From Lophium mytilinum (taxonomy: Eukaryota > Ascomycota > Dothideomycetes > Mytilinidiales > Mytilinidiaceae): a DNA stretch of 64,000 nt. The position numbers and the translations under genes were made by a program. The notes below the pieces were generated by a model. That model ran no database searches, had not been told where the DNA came from, and saw only the letters and a program-made list of their open reading frames with translations. This document shows positions 10,971 through 21,717 of the stretch, one piece after another (the first letter of the stretch is position 1; every line of letters starts with the position of its first letter). The DNA is taken from assembly GCA_010093605.1 (NCBI GenBank), contig MU004190.1, forward strand, positions 1 through 64,000, read 5' to 3'.

Positions 10971-11300
10971 AGTAGAGTTGAAGTAGAGAAGAAGATGAGG
11001 TTGCCAGAGGACCATTTACGACGTGAAAGTGATGATATTTCTGTGGACCAAAGGTGTGTGTTCTGACATTCTTGAGAACCTGACAGTCAGATCTGGGGGC
11101 ATTCAAATGACCCTTTTCCTACCCAACGAAAGAATGCCCCGCCTTTTCCAGTATCACATTGACAACTGAAAATAGCGAGTAGTGCTCGAAGCCACTGGTG
11201 AAATCTCGTGTAAAGTCACGTCAAACCCGATCAATATATCACCTACTCCAAAGCTCGGGTTCAAGCCGTTTTAGAAGCTTTTTAGACCTACCCACCCCTC
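10971..11300. other. Intergenic between convergent genes
   Basis: This gap lies between the 3' ends of the reductase pseudogene and the F-box gene. No gene or repeat is seen. Confidence 0.6.
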
Positions 11301-12566
11301 TTAGCTGCGCAAATCGTGTCCAGAATTAGCCGTGGCAGCTTGTGTGTTGAAGAGGTCGACGCCATGCCTCCCCGAAGGATCCCTTTTAAACAAACTTTTC
11401 GATTCGAGAACCATCACAGCATTCTCATCGCTATCGACGCTCCCATTTGCCTCATTTGCAAGAGCGCTATTCAGCCCATCGTCAGTGAATCCGAGATTTC
11501 TCAGACTCGCCATCGTCACCTCCCGATCCACTTCCGCCTTGGAAGCCTCGTCTCTCTTCCCACCACTTCCATGCCGCTTCGCGCTGCTGTAATTGGCCAC
11601 CCACTCCAAGTCCCTGAGATGTTGATCCGAGGGGTAATAGTGCCAAACCCCCGTGCTTTTCTCAAACCTCCTATTCGGCAGATACGATCCCAAAGCGTAG
11701 TAATTATCACGATGATACGGAAACTCAAAGGACTCCGGCCCCTCCCTTCCCATAAATGCATCCGTTTCGGTAGAAATGTCCGCCGCCGTCAGTTGGAAGA
11801 CTGGCCCGTCCCCTTTGAGCGTATCGTGCTTGTGCGTGCGCCAGATGATTTTAGTGGTCGTTGCGAGATGCTGCTCCAATATGCGGGCGTACCACAACTG
11901 GCTCTCGATAGCTTGTCTCACGACCTCGGCGTTGTCGTTCACGAGATCGAGATTCCACTGTGGCGATTGGCCGCGCGGGATCATTGAGATTGGCTTGCGT
12001 TGGTGGAGGTTTGGTTGCCAATGTGCGAGATCCACGATGAGGCAGAGGTTGTTCCACGCGAGTATGCACGTGAGGCATGTGCAGATTTCGTGCTGGTCAG
12101 GGGATTTTATGTGCTGATACGGCTTCTTATGGATATTTAGCATGTCCTGGCGTTTCTCGGCGAGGAGCGCGGGATGCAGCTCTGGATCGACCTGTTCTAA
12201 TGGCACAGGCTTCGGGAAGCATTTCGTTAGGATGGGGTATCGCCAGTTCATGATGTTTTGAGCAATGAAGTCGGCGTGGTGTTTGATGAGCCGGTGTAGC
12301 GTTCTTCCGCCTCGTGATAGCTTGAAGACATCGCTTGGACGCAGATAGCAAAAGATCTCTACCAAGATCTCAGTTGGGAGATCTAGGAGATTGGTTGGCC
12401 GAGGGATAGCAGCAGCTATCTTGGTCTTTTTCTGCTGTTTACGTTGGAGGCGGTCAGTTTTCTTGGAACGGAGTTGGATGGCTTCTGTGGTGTCGATCAG
12501 AGGTTCGTCTTTGTCGACAGGCGGCAAGTTCATGTTGGAGATCTGGTTCATCTTTCCTAACGGCAT
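11301..12566 (-). CDS. F-box domain protein
   Basis: A single-exon ORF of 421 residues. An F-box-like block lies near residues 56-100: LLDLPTEILVEIFCYLRPSD followed by VFKLSRGGRTLHRLI. This short motif binds Skp1 and brings a target to an SCF ubiquitin ligase. The rest is a fungal-specific region, with a CTCLTCILAWNNL segment near 160 and no WD40 or LRR repeats, so the substrate cannot be predicted. A basic RKQQKKTK stretch precedes the F-box and may be a nuclear signal. The gene ends tail to tail with the reductase pseudogene. Confidence 0.8.
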   Translation of the reverse strand: MPLGKMNQISNMNLPPVDKDEPLIDTTEAIQLRSKKTDRLQRKQQKKTKIAAAIPRPTNLLDLPTEILVEIFCYLRPSDVFKLSRGGRTLHRLIKHHADFIAQNIMNWRYPILTKCFPKPVPLEQVDPELHPALLAEKRQDMLNIHKKPYQHIKSPDQHEICTCLTCILAWNNLCLIVDLAHWQPNLHQRKPISMIPRGQSPQWNLDLVNDNAEVVRQAIESQLWYARILEQHLATTTKIIWRTHKHDTLKGDGPVFQLTAADISTETDAFMGREGPESFEFPYHRDNYYALGSYLPNRRFEKSTGVWHYYPSDQHLRDLEWVANYSSAKRHGSGGKRDEASKAEVDREVTMASLRNLGFTDDGLNSALANEANGSVDSDENAVMVLESKSLFKRDPSGRHGVDLFNTQAATANSGHDLRS

Positions 12567-13085
12567 ATTTGCGAGTTGTTTCTCATCAATGTGAATAGAG
12601 ATGATGGGACGGGGTGGCGATTACCTATGCAACAAAATCTTGCGGGGACGTAAGGCTTGGCACCAAAAACTAAGTCCATTGGCTTAGATAATCTGATGTA
12701 TAGGTTCGCAATCATGGAAAGCGAAGGTACACCTTTGGAAAACTACATTAACATAGCTTTACCAAGGTATGGTTTATGACTGGAAGGCAAGCATTGTATT
12801 CATGTCTTGAAAGCTACTACAAGCAATTATAAATCTCGCAAGGCCTCAGAGTCTCATGCACAGCGTCATTAAACCGTCAGATCAACACGGAAAGCCGTCT
12901 GATTAAAGCCGAGTGGGCTATGATACTCCGCTGGGCTTTTCGCAGTTTGTTCCAGGTACACAGCCATTCATTTTGCCACACAGTCAAAAATCATATTCAC
13001 TTCAGTATCGATATCATTCTTATCCAAAAAGGTGCTATCTCATAGTAATAATCCTACAACCTCCTCCGCCATCCATCCGATTTCC
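12567..13085. other. Intergenic, no gene seen
   Basis: This gap between the F-box gene start and the 3' end of the NPC1 gene is moderately AT-rich. It presumably holds the F-box promoter and the NPC1 3' UTR. Confidence 0.6.
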
Positions 13086-16000
13086 TTAATCATCCGAATC
13101 ATAATCATACTCATCGTCATTGAGCAGACCCGGGTACTGCCGACTCCTCAAATCTTGCTCTAAGCCCCCATCAGATTCAGGATCCACGTAACCTATTTCA
13201 TGAGTCAGCGTCAACAAGTTCATATTTCTCTGGAGTCGAACTTGGGTGGAAAAAGACATACCTTTGCCCCCAAACAAGCTCAATGCAACGGGGAGGAAGA
13301 TCAGTGCGTGGGTAGCTGCCCAGACCACGAGTGCGAGCCAGACGCGGAAGTAGTAGATTTCGAAGATCTTGCTGCGCGTGAAAGCAAGAACGCAGACGCC
13401 GAGTAGCTTCGTGACTGTTATACCGCTAAAGACACTCGCGCCTACGTTAACGAGCGCGGTCCAGGCTCTGGCATCCCTAGCACGGAACTTATTCCGAGGC
13501 GCGCGCTCCATGACAGCACGGGAGGGGAATGTGAAAGCGCGGGCGACGTGGGCACAAAATTCGACGGAGATACCTAGGCAGATGATGAGGTTGACAAGCG
13601 AAACAGCGTTAAGGCTGACGCCAGCAAGTGCCATCGTACCGATGATGTCGGTGACGGTCATGGCCACTGTGACGGTTACGACTAGGGCTGTCTGGATGGA
13701 GCCTAGGAGTATGGTGTTGATGACGAAGACCATGGCCAGGCCGGAACCAAGTAGGGTGCCGGCGACCTTGACGATAGTGGTGTACTGGTCAAAGAAGATA
13801 TAAAACTTGGAGTATGGGAAGACTTTAGTCCCTGTGTTCTTAGAGATGTCGGAGGCGATGCGGCGGGCGGCGGTGTATGCTGCGATGAACTCGCGCTGGC
13901 TGTGGAGCGGCGTGTGAGATGTCCTGAAATGTGATGCAGGAATCGTAAGTCGCTTTTCGTCGATGACGAGCGCGTTACTGTAGGGTGCCGCTCCGCCAAG
14001 GGGACATTCAGCTGTTGTGGGAGCCTCGATCCAGCGGGTTAAGTAGGAGATGAATTCCTTCCCTTCAGGCATGCCCGAGAGAGTGAAATTCCAGGCGGGA
14101 TCGCGTCCGTCGAAGCACGGCTTGGACCCATCCACACAGCATTCTTCGTTCGACGGCTTCAGCCAATAGAAAAAGTCATCAATCCAATTAGCAGCCGATG
14201 CTGCGATGTACGAGACTTCCGGTCGCTTTCGCTCTTGCTCCAGCACATTCGCCAGCGACGTTTCTTGGCAAGTAGAGAATCTTGCACAGAGCTCTTGTTG
14301 GTGGACTCGCTCAGTGATGTTCAATTCCCTGGTGACAAAGTATACTGGAGGTCCGGCATCGAAGTAGTCGTAAAGGTCGTTGAAATAAGGAATGAGGTAA
14401 GAGTCGCTCGGGATGGCAATTCGCTGATCCAGCCCAAGTTCAACCTCTGGGAATAATCCGAGACCAGCCGCAAAGAAACCGAGGAAGACGGTGAGGATGG
14501 CGACCTTAGCTTTCTTACCCATAAGAGCTGGTGCGTAAGTCTTCCGGATGAATCGTTGGAGACTGCCTTCTTCACCCCCAGCATAGCCCAGATAGCTAGA
14601 TTCTGATCGCTTGACTCGTACGCAGGGAAAACAGTCTACACGATTTGCTTCCACACGAGTCTGGTTGAGAGACAGCACAGCCACGAACGTAGTTATCTGC
14701 AGGAGGGCGTTGATAAACACAGCTCCTGCGGCGTAAGCCGCAAAATTGCGAACAGCAGGCATGGTGACCGCGGCTCCCATGGCGAAGGCAACAGTCTCAG
14801 TCAGAGCAGAGAGCAGGATGCTAGGTCCCATCCGTCCTAAAGCTCTGGAGACTCGTTCTGCAACCGTTCCCTCTGGATGGCTGATATTAACCCGTTCAAA
14901 TTCGTGGACAATCAAGAAAATGTTGTCTACTCCAACTGCAAGGACGAGGAAGGGGATGACCTCAGCAATTATCAACGTGACCTTGATGCCGGCTGCGGAA
15001 AATAGACCCACGGAGGCGGATACAGACATGAGAACGATGAGAATGCCAGCAACACCAAGCATGAACTTGGACTGGACTAAGGCGGTTGAGGGGTTGCGCA
15101 ACACGGACTTGACAGTCAGGGTGGTGGATCCAAGGGCCAGTGAGGCGTATATGAACATGATGATGTAGCTGATAACTACGATCTTCGCATCCGTATTCGT
15201 CGATTTATTCAACTCTTGCTCTAAGCTGACTTCGGTATTGAAAGAGAGTCTCAGGCCTCGGTCCCTGGCCTCTGCTTGAACGGCAAGCATTAAGCTCTTG
15301 AGACTGTCTTCCCAATCCATCGCGCGCTGTATTTCTGCAGTGCCCTCGGCGTGATTATTGACGACCCAGGTGATGATGATAGCTTTAGCATCAATCACAC
15401 TCTCGTTGTATGCTCCAAAGAGCATTTTGGGATCCAGAGGTTGCTGGAACTCAGGGAGGCAATCCGTTGGGGTATTCGCGCAATCGGAGATTTGCTTTTG
15501 CCAGTTCTTTGGGCTGATATGAGCGAAGTCTCCTTGGAAATATTGTGTAAGTGATTGTACTACGCAAGCATCTCCAGTTGGCCGAAAACAAACGTCCTGA
15601 AAGGTGTCTCCATTCTCGTAGGAACGTAGGCGTTCGACTCGATTTTCCACGTCGAACCACCAAGCCAAAGTATCGTAACTCATAACTGGTCCCGGTCCAG
15701 ACTTATCGGTATCATTTACGAGGAAGGCTTGCTCGGCGCGGAAGAATGGCCCGAAGTTTTCATCGAAGAACACTTTCTCCTGCGCGGCAGCAGAGTTCGG
15801 CGCAACCCAGAGTCGCACTGGGTCTGTCTCCACAGTAAATCGCAACCACCCCAAGCTCATCAGCACCACGATAAGGAAGCTAGTGACGATAGTAATGGCC
15901 GGGTAGCGAGCACAGACGTATCCAAGTTTGCTGAAGGCCTTGTCGAGAGCAGTGTTAAGGAAATAATGCTTCGTCGGCCTGTCCAACATCGAGACGTTGT

Positions 16001-17022
16001 GTACCATATCTCCCTCGTCTTCATCGTCACTTGGGTCCAAGTCTTGAAGCAACCGTAATCGTTCGGCCTTGTGTCTCGAGTGTTTCGCGTACCAAACATG
16101 GCCAGAAACGGCAATGACAAGAAGGCCGATGAAGACTGAGTAGACAATGACAACAGCAAATGATAGACACGGTAGGAGTCCGACATAGCATTGCTTATTC
16201 GCGGTAATCTCAGGGAGATCCGGGCAAGATCCGCCACAATCAACGCAAGCACATCGGTATGTTTCGTCGGTATCGTTGCAGCTGCGGACCGTCTTGTCCA
16301 TGGGCACTATCTCTGGGTATTCGGTCTTGTTTGGCCTAGGAAAATTCATTTGGAAGGGACTCCCAAGAAACTTCTTGTCGCCGAGGAACTTGAGGAATTG
16401 CGTATAATTCTTCGCTCCTCCTCCAATGAAATCCATAGCATTGCCATTTGTCGCTCCGAACTTGACATCTTTGCAGCTATTGTAGAATTCCGCCCCATAA
16501 TCGTTCGATACAAAATGATTCAGCTCTGTGACCATAAATTTGTCGCCCTTTGGCTTGGTATCGGTGACGTTGATAAAGAGGGACTGATCGGGGGAGCAAG
16601 TGAAGGTGCAGAATAGGTTGAAGAAGTTGGCTTTACAAGCAGGGCATGCTGAGATAATGCCCTCCGCACGTTTCAGATTCGACTGAAGTGCTTCAACCTA
16701 GTACAGTCAGGACGTGGTGCTCAAGACGGGTGAAACTTGAACTCACCTGCTCGCTATTGCAGCACACATCAGTATCCGACCACGCATCACCGCACACCTC
16801 CACCAGCGTCTTCTTCAGGTCAGCGTCTGGTGTTTCAGCGGGCCCATTGTCCGGGCACGGCAGCTTCGGTCCAAAGAAGCCTTCGCTGCCACAATGCCCT
16901 CTGATGGCGCATCTCCCCTTCTCGTGTTTGTTGGTGAGGTCGGCATCGGCGAAAACGGTGGCAAGGGGGAGAGCGAAGAGAGCAGCAGCTACCGCTCGCC
17001 ATCTCGTGATGGCATTCTTCAT
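13086..17022 (-). CDS. NCR1: Niemann-Pick C1-type sterol transporter
   Basis: Three exons, 17022-16747, 16697-13262 and 13192-13086, encode 1272 residues, the family's usual length. The start at 17022 gives a signal peptide (MKNAITRWRAVAAALFALPL); an in-frame ATG at 17094 would hide it. The N-terminal domain is Cys-rich (GRCAIRGHCGSEGFFGPKLPC, then DVCCNSEQ, ACPACKANFFNLFCTFTCSP) as in the sterol-binding NPC1 domain. A sterol-sensing domain spans about residues 600-770, including IPFLVLAVGVDNIFLIVHEF. A second multi-spanning Patched-like block follows. The family moves sterol out of the vacuole or lysosome at its membrane. The last intron (13193-13261) is 69 nt and stop-free, so its retention would insert 23 residues. 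Confidence 0.95.
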
Positions 17023-18240
17023 GCCTAGATGTGTTCGTCTCCGCGGCAAAGCGCTCTTCTGGAGAAGCGCCGACGCGGTACTGGACGTCGGCAACTAGGG
17101 CCGGTGTTGTTCAGGATGCTATATGAGGTGTGGGAACGTAGAATGCGTCGTTCAAATGAAGCAAATCGGTTCTTGATTGAGTGGGGAAGCGCTGTAGGCA
17201 GCACGGCAGCCTGGCAGCTATGACAGCGGTCTTGAGACGGGATGGAAGGTAGGCCGGGAGCTAGCTCCGGCGAGCTTCAAACGTGGGATCGGGAATGTTT
17301 GGGAGTGTAGGATGTGAAGTTGAGGACCAGCAAAGAGAGTTGAGAAGCTCTGTAGATGGTGGCGAGGCCGATACGACGACGAAGGCTGCGGTGGTGTTGT
17401 TGGCGGAGACTTGCGCCACGCAGAGTGGCAGGTGTTCAGGTACCGCCCGTGGAGATCGTCATCATTCGTCCAACTGCCAAGCCGTGCCGCATAGTGGCTA
17501 ACCGGGCCAGGATGTAAACACAAGACCAGCGGAGAATGTACGTAAAGTATTTCATGTTGTCGAATAAGGATAAAGATATTTCTGGATTGCCTCTTTTGGT
17601 TCAAAGGAGCTCGCTGAGTGAATGCCTAAATAGTGATGGGATGGACTACCAATGAGGCCCTCCGTGGAAATAGGACCTGATCACTCTAAGACGTAGCTAG
17701 GTATCGTACTATGGGGTTCACTTTCATGTATTCGGTCTATATAAAGGAACTGAACCCATCCCGCAAGACTTTTGAATATTCACTAGAGTACATGTCGAGG
17801 TATCCGCAAAAGTCCTGCTTATACACTATACATTCCACTATCACCTTGCCCTCACGGGGCATCTGTCTCCACTGCGCAATCACTGCCCCGCCATCTATCC
17901 GTAGATGTAGCGAGGAAAGGATGAGACCACGAAGGAAGAAAATAGCCCGTTCCCTGGCGCCAAACCAGGCGACGGTAAAGGCAAAGTCGAGAAGACCTAG
18001 CCCGCCTCTCGCCAGAAGCCAAAACAGAACCTCAAAAAGCTCCGACCCGACCGCCAACGCTGGTAGTGGCAGGACACCCGAAAGGTAATAGAGCAAATGA
18101 TCGAGCAGACCGCGCGCACCTCGCTAGCTATGACAGATGACCCAGTAAGAAAATTAACACGAAATGAGACGCACTGAAGGAAACGGTACTCGAGGTATCA
18201 GGGTCGTCGAAAGCAGAGCATTAGACCTGCCACAGCGAGT
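17023..18240. other. Intergenic, weak ORFs only
   Basis: This 1.2-kb gap holds the NPC1 promoter and the 3' side of the DUF2433 gene. Overlapping frames on both strands at about 17711-18096 are not supported by any family resemblance. CAAT/TATA assignments cannot be made reliably. Confidence 0.5.
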
Positions 18241-20587
18241 TCACGACTCTCCGCCGGTCGCTGCAGCGCCCTCGCCCTGGCCACCTCTGCCGAATCCGCC
18301 GCGGCCTCGTCCACGGCCTCGCTGGCTGCCACCTCTATCGCCTCCAAAGTTGCCACGACCTCGTCCGCGTCCGCCGCGGCCTCCTTCGCTGTCGCTAGCA
18401 CCGCCACTACGGTATCCGCCACTCTGGATGCCACCCCTGCTGCTGCTTTGCCAGCTGCCAGCTCCAAAGCGGCTGGGATTCGAAGGATCTCTGTAGATCT
18501 TCACACTGGGCACTCCGGGCTTGCTGTCCTGCTTACTTCCTTTGAACTCCTGGGAAATGCGATTCAGCGCGCCCTGCATTTCGCCGTTGTTAGCGAAGTG
18601 GGCAATGAAGAAGTGCTTCTGCTTCTCGATCCTCTCCACCTTCGGCTTGTCCTCGTCGGCGAGCAGATTCTTCGCCTCTTCTTCGTCCTTGACGTTGACG
18701 ATGAACAGCGCCTTGCTCTCCTTTTGTGGAGCGGGGGAGTCGTTCTTCGGGGCTGGTGATGCTGGACCCTTTTCGGGAGCAGCAGTTCCATTTGGCTTTA
18801 CCTCGCTAGGAATTGCCTTCTCTGCGCCAGCATTAGCCGGAGCGTGTCCTCCGGTAGACGTAGGCGGCTGAGGTGTAGCCGGCTTGATCGGGTCTTTAGG
18901 AGTCGCGGGAGCTGGAGAAGGTCCCGTACGGGCTGGCTGAGATGCAGGCTTGATCTGTTGCGCGGGTGGAGTAGGCGCAGCCTGCTGGCGGGTTTGTGGT
19001 GGGATGTTGGGGGTCCGGATCTGGGCGGGCGAGGGCTGTCCGGAGGGGTTGGGAAGGTTGCCGCCGGTTGGAGCCCCGGTGCTCGTTGAAGGGGCAATCG
19101 GTGCGCCTTGGCCGGGTTGAGAGGCGGCCGTCTTTCCACCACGGTGAGCAAAGTTGAAGCCCTGTGCTCGCATTTCCGTTCCGATTCGGCCATTGTCGAC
19201 GTCTAGAACCAGCCAGCCGTATGCTGCATCCGCAAGATTGAAGTTCCACATGTTCTTGAACGCGCTTTCATCGACCTGGCCGCTCGCGGGACCTGGAGTG
19301 GGGCCTCCGAATGGGTTTCCACCGTTGGCGATGGTCGGCATCTTGTTGACAATATCGAGTGCAAGGTTGAGCATTCTCTGCTGTGCCTCGCTGTCGCCAA
19401 CAGCCGGCTCAACCTCTGCCTTGACCGTATCCCAGACATCGTTGAACGACGCCTTGGAGGCTGCGAGCTTGCCACGGTAGTGATCGAGTGTTGGGTTGAC
19501 ACTGAACTCGTTGTACGAGCTACCGTACCTGAAATGGAGACCGGCGGATATGGAGAAGTCGGCTTTCAGGGTGACGGAGAGCTGATTCAATAGTCCTTCA
19601 CGCGCGGGTGAGGCGTGTGTGACGAAGATGCGGGTTTCGGTGGGATCGTAGACACGGTGCGCAGTATCCACGAGTTCGCCCATCTGGAGTAGTGTTGTCC
19701 ACATGGTTCCTTGACCGCCAGCAATCGTCGTCCTGCCCTCGCCGTTGTCGAACAGCTTGTGCATCACCACGGCACCTCCCAGTCCCAGCAATCGCAGCTT
19801 GATGCCACCGACATCGAGTAGTCGAGAGTGGCCCTCGTCGATTATGTGTAGGTTGTCGATCTTGTACTCGCCGGACCGGAGCTTCTCCAAAACCTGGACG
19901 TCCTCGCAGGCTCCCCATACTGTGTAAACGGGCACCTGTAGTGTGTAGGTCTTATTTAGGAAAAGGGGAAGCTCGGACAGAGGCAGCTTTTCGCGCGCAA
20001 AGCGCTCCTTGATGGGAGGTTGTGGGGGAGCGGTGGCGATGGATCGCTTCTGTTGGTCGGAGAGGAGAGGTGAATACTGGGCGACATGCTTGAGGGTCCT
20101 GTGCCAATGTTAGCGCGTGCAGAGACATGTGATGGACATGGCCATGGGTCTTTCTGGGGTGACATACTTTTCGGCGATGCGGTCAAGCGAGCGCTCATCG
20201 TAGAAGCCGAAATCACCAGTGTGGATGATGTAGTTCGCCCGTGCGTCGGCGGCGAGTTGGTTGAGAGACTGGAGATTTCCTAGAAAGGCGGTCAGCCATC
20301 AGAATCGAGGATGAAGAGCTCGCGTTGGTAAGCATACCTCGCACGTCGGCGATGCACAGGACTCGCGCGCTGCCCGATTGTATCACTCGTCCTTGGTTGG
20401 GGAGCAGTGGCTGCGCGCCAGGCACGGGTCCAGAGGGCGCTCCGCCGTTGGGCAGGTAGCCTTGACCATTGTACGGACGCGGCTGTGTGGGAGCTTGCTG
20501 GGGCATGTTAGCAGGCTGCAATGGTAGGTGGAGTGATGGGTGAGAAGTTGGAGAGGCGGCGGCGCGCGGTGAACGTACAGAAGCCAT
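18241..20587 (-). CDS. DUF2433 phosphoesterase-like protein with RGG tail
   Basis: Exons 20587-20338, 20279-20168 and 20098-18241 give 739 residues. A further 63-nt stop-free intron (GTACGT...TTGCAG, 20578-20516) is likely, giving 718. The N-terminal half has calcineurin-like phosphoesterase blocks: LCIADVRGN, YIIHTGDFGFYDERSLD, YTVWGACEDV and FVTHASPAREGLL. Together they identify the fungal DUF2433 family. A long Pro/Ala/Thr-rich linker follows, then a compact region (ALFIVNVKDEEEAKNLL), then a C-terminal tail of RGRGRG/GGFGRGG repeats, which usually bind RNA and are methylated on Arg. Whether the phosphoesterase site is active cannot be told. An RNA-linked role is inferred from the tail. 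Confidence 0.85.
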
Positions 20588-21717
20588 GGAGGAGGCCGGA
20601 GCTGCGAATTCGAAGAAACTGTCGCGGTGGAGGGCTTGCGGAAGAGATTATGAGTTCGCCTGGGGCACTAGGAGTAGATGAGGAAGTGAGTAAGGCGGAG
20701 GATGGAGGTGAGATGGGAGAAGGAGGCGTGGAGGTTGCTGGTTGACTTCACGTCTGCTGCAAAAAACGAGAGAAGCGAGCTAGCGCCAAGGCGAAATGGA
20801 TGGGGCTGGCTGCACCGGTCGGAACACTCCACGCCTGCGTCTATATGCGGCCCTTCTAGACTTTAGGGGCCGAAAAGATAGATGAAAGCTCTCGTTCTGA
20901 CGCCTTACCCCGCTGGTTTCGCAGAAGTGTGTTTGGGCGGATATAACGCGTATATCATCGGCTTATGTTCATTTGAATGCAGAAAGCTTGGGAAGAGGTC
21001 CAGATCACGTGGTATCAGCCCCGTTATACAGTGGCGTCCACTCCATCTTTATAGGCAGCCTTTGAGCTTACCTACTTCTTAGAGATCCCATGGTACTGCC
21101 TCTCTAGCTGTCTAGTGTTCTATAAGTTTGTTACACAGATTGCTTGTGCCAAAGAACACATCCGTACAAACATGAACCACATGCTACTATCTACCTTCCA
21201 GACCTCCAGTGCCAGCATTCACTCACGAGCTATCATAATATTGCACCCCATTCAAGGATTATATGACCACCGATTCATTCACTATATAGGGGCAGACGAT
21301 CCCAGCTACCTCTTGCTGTTATGTCACTATTCCAAAGAAACTTGAGCGTAGCTGGCCATAGTATGTCTGCCCCTCTAATTAAGTCAATAAGCCATGAATG
21401 AAATGAAAACAATATCCGAATGAGGCCCGCCAGATAGCTGCTACTAAAAGCTAGTTATTGGTGAAGCTGTTGACGCTTTTGGCGCATGACGGAGTCGAGG
21501 CGCAAAGTTCCACCGAGGCCAGGTTTCGCGCTAGAGTCGCTTGGGCCGCATTTCAAAAAAAATTGTTTCTGACGGGGATCGCAGAAACCCCACCACGCCC
21601 ACATCACACACTCGAACTGCTTTCCCTCCCGCCGTCTTCTCTTCTTCCTCTTCCTTCTTCTTCTCCTTTTCTAGATACCCCGTCCCCCTTTTGTCCACTT
21701 CACCTCGTTTGTCCATC
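20588..21717. other. Divergent promoter region of DUF2433 and Kap123 genes
   Basis: These 1.1 kb separate the two starts. No gene is seen. The half near 21450-21717 contains the pyrimidine tract described separately. Confidence 0.6.
21635..21672 (+). promoter_or_regulatory. Pyrimidine-rich (CT) promoter tract
   Basis: An almost pure C/T run of 38 bases ends 45 bases before the ATG of the importin gene. CT tracts just upstream of the start are typical of highly expressed genes in filamentous fungi and often mark the transcription start. Confidence 0.6.

Noticed and set aside
17711-18096. Overlapping frames on both strands of about 120 codons
   Set aside because: One is hydrophobic only because the other is basic and Ser-rich; neither shows a family pattern or exon context.
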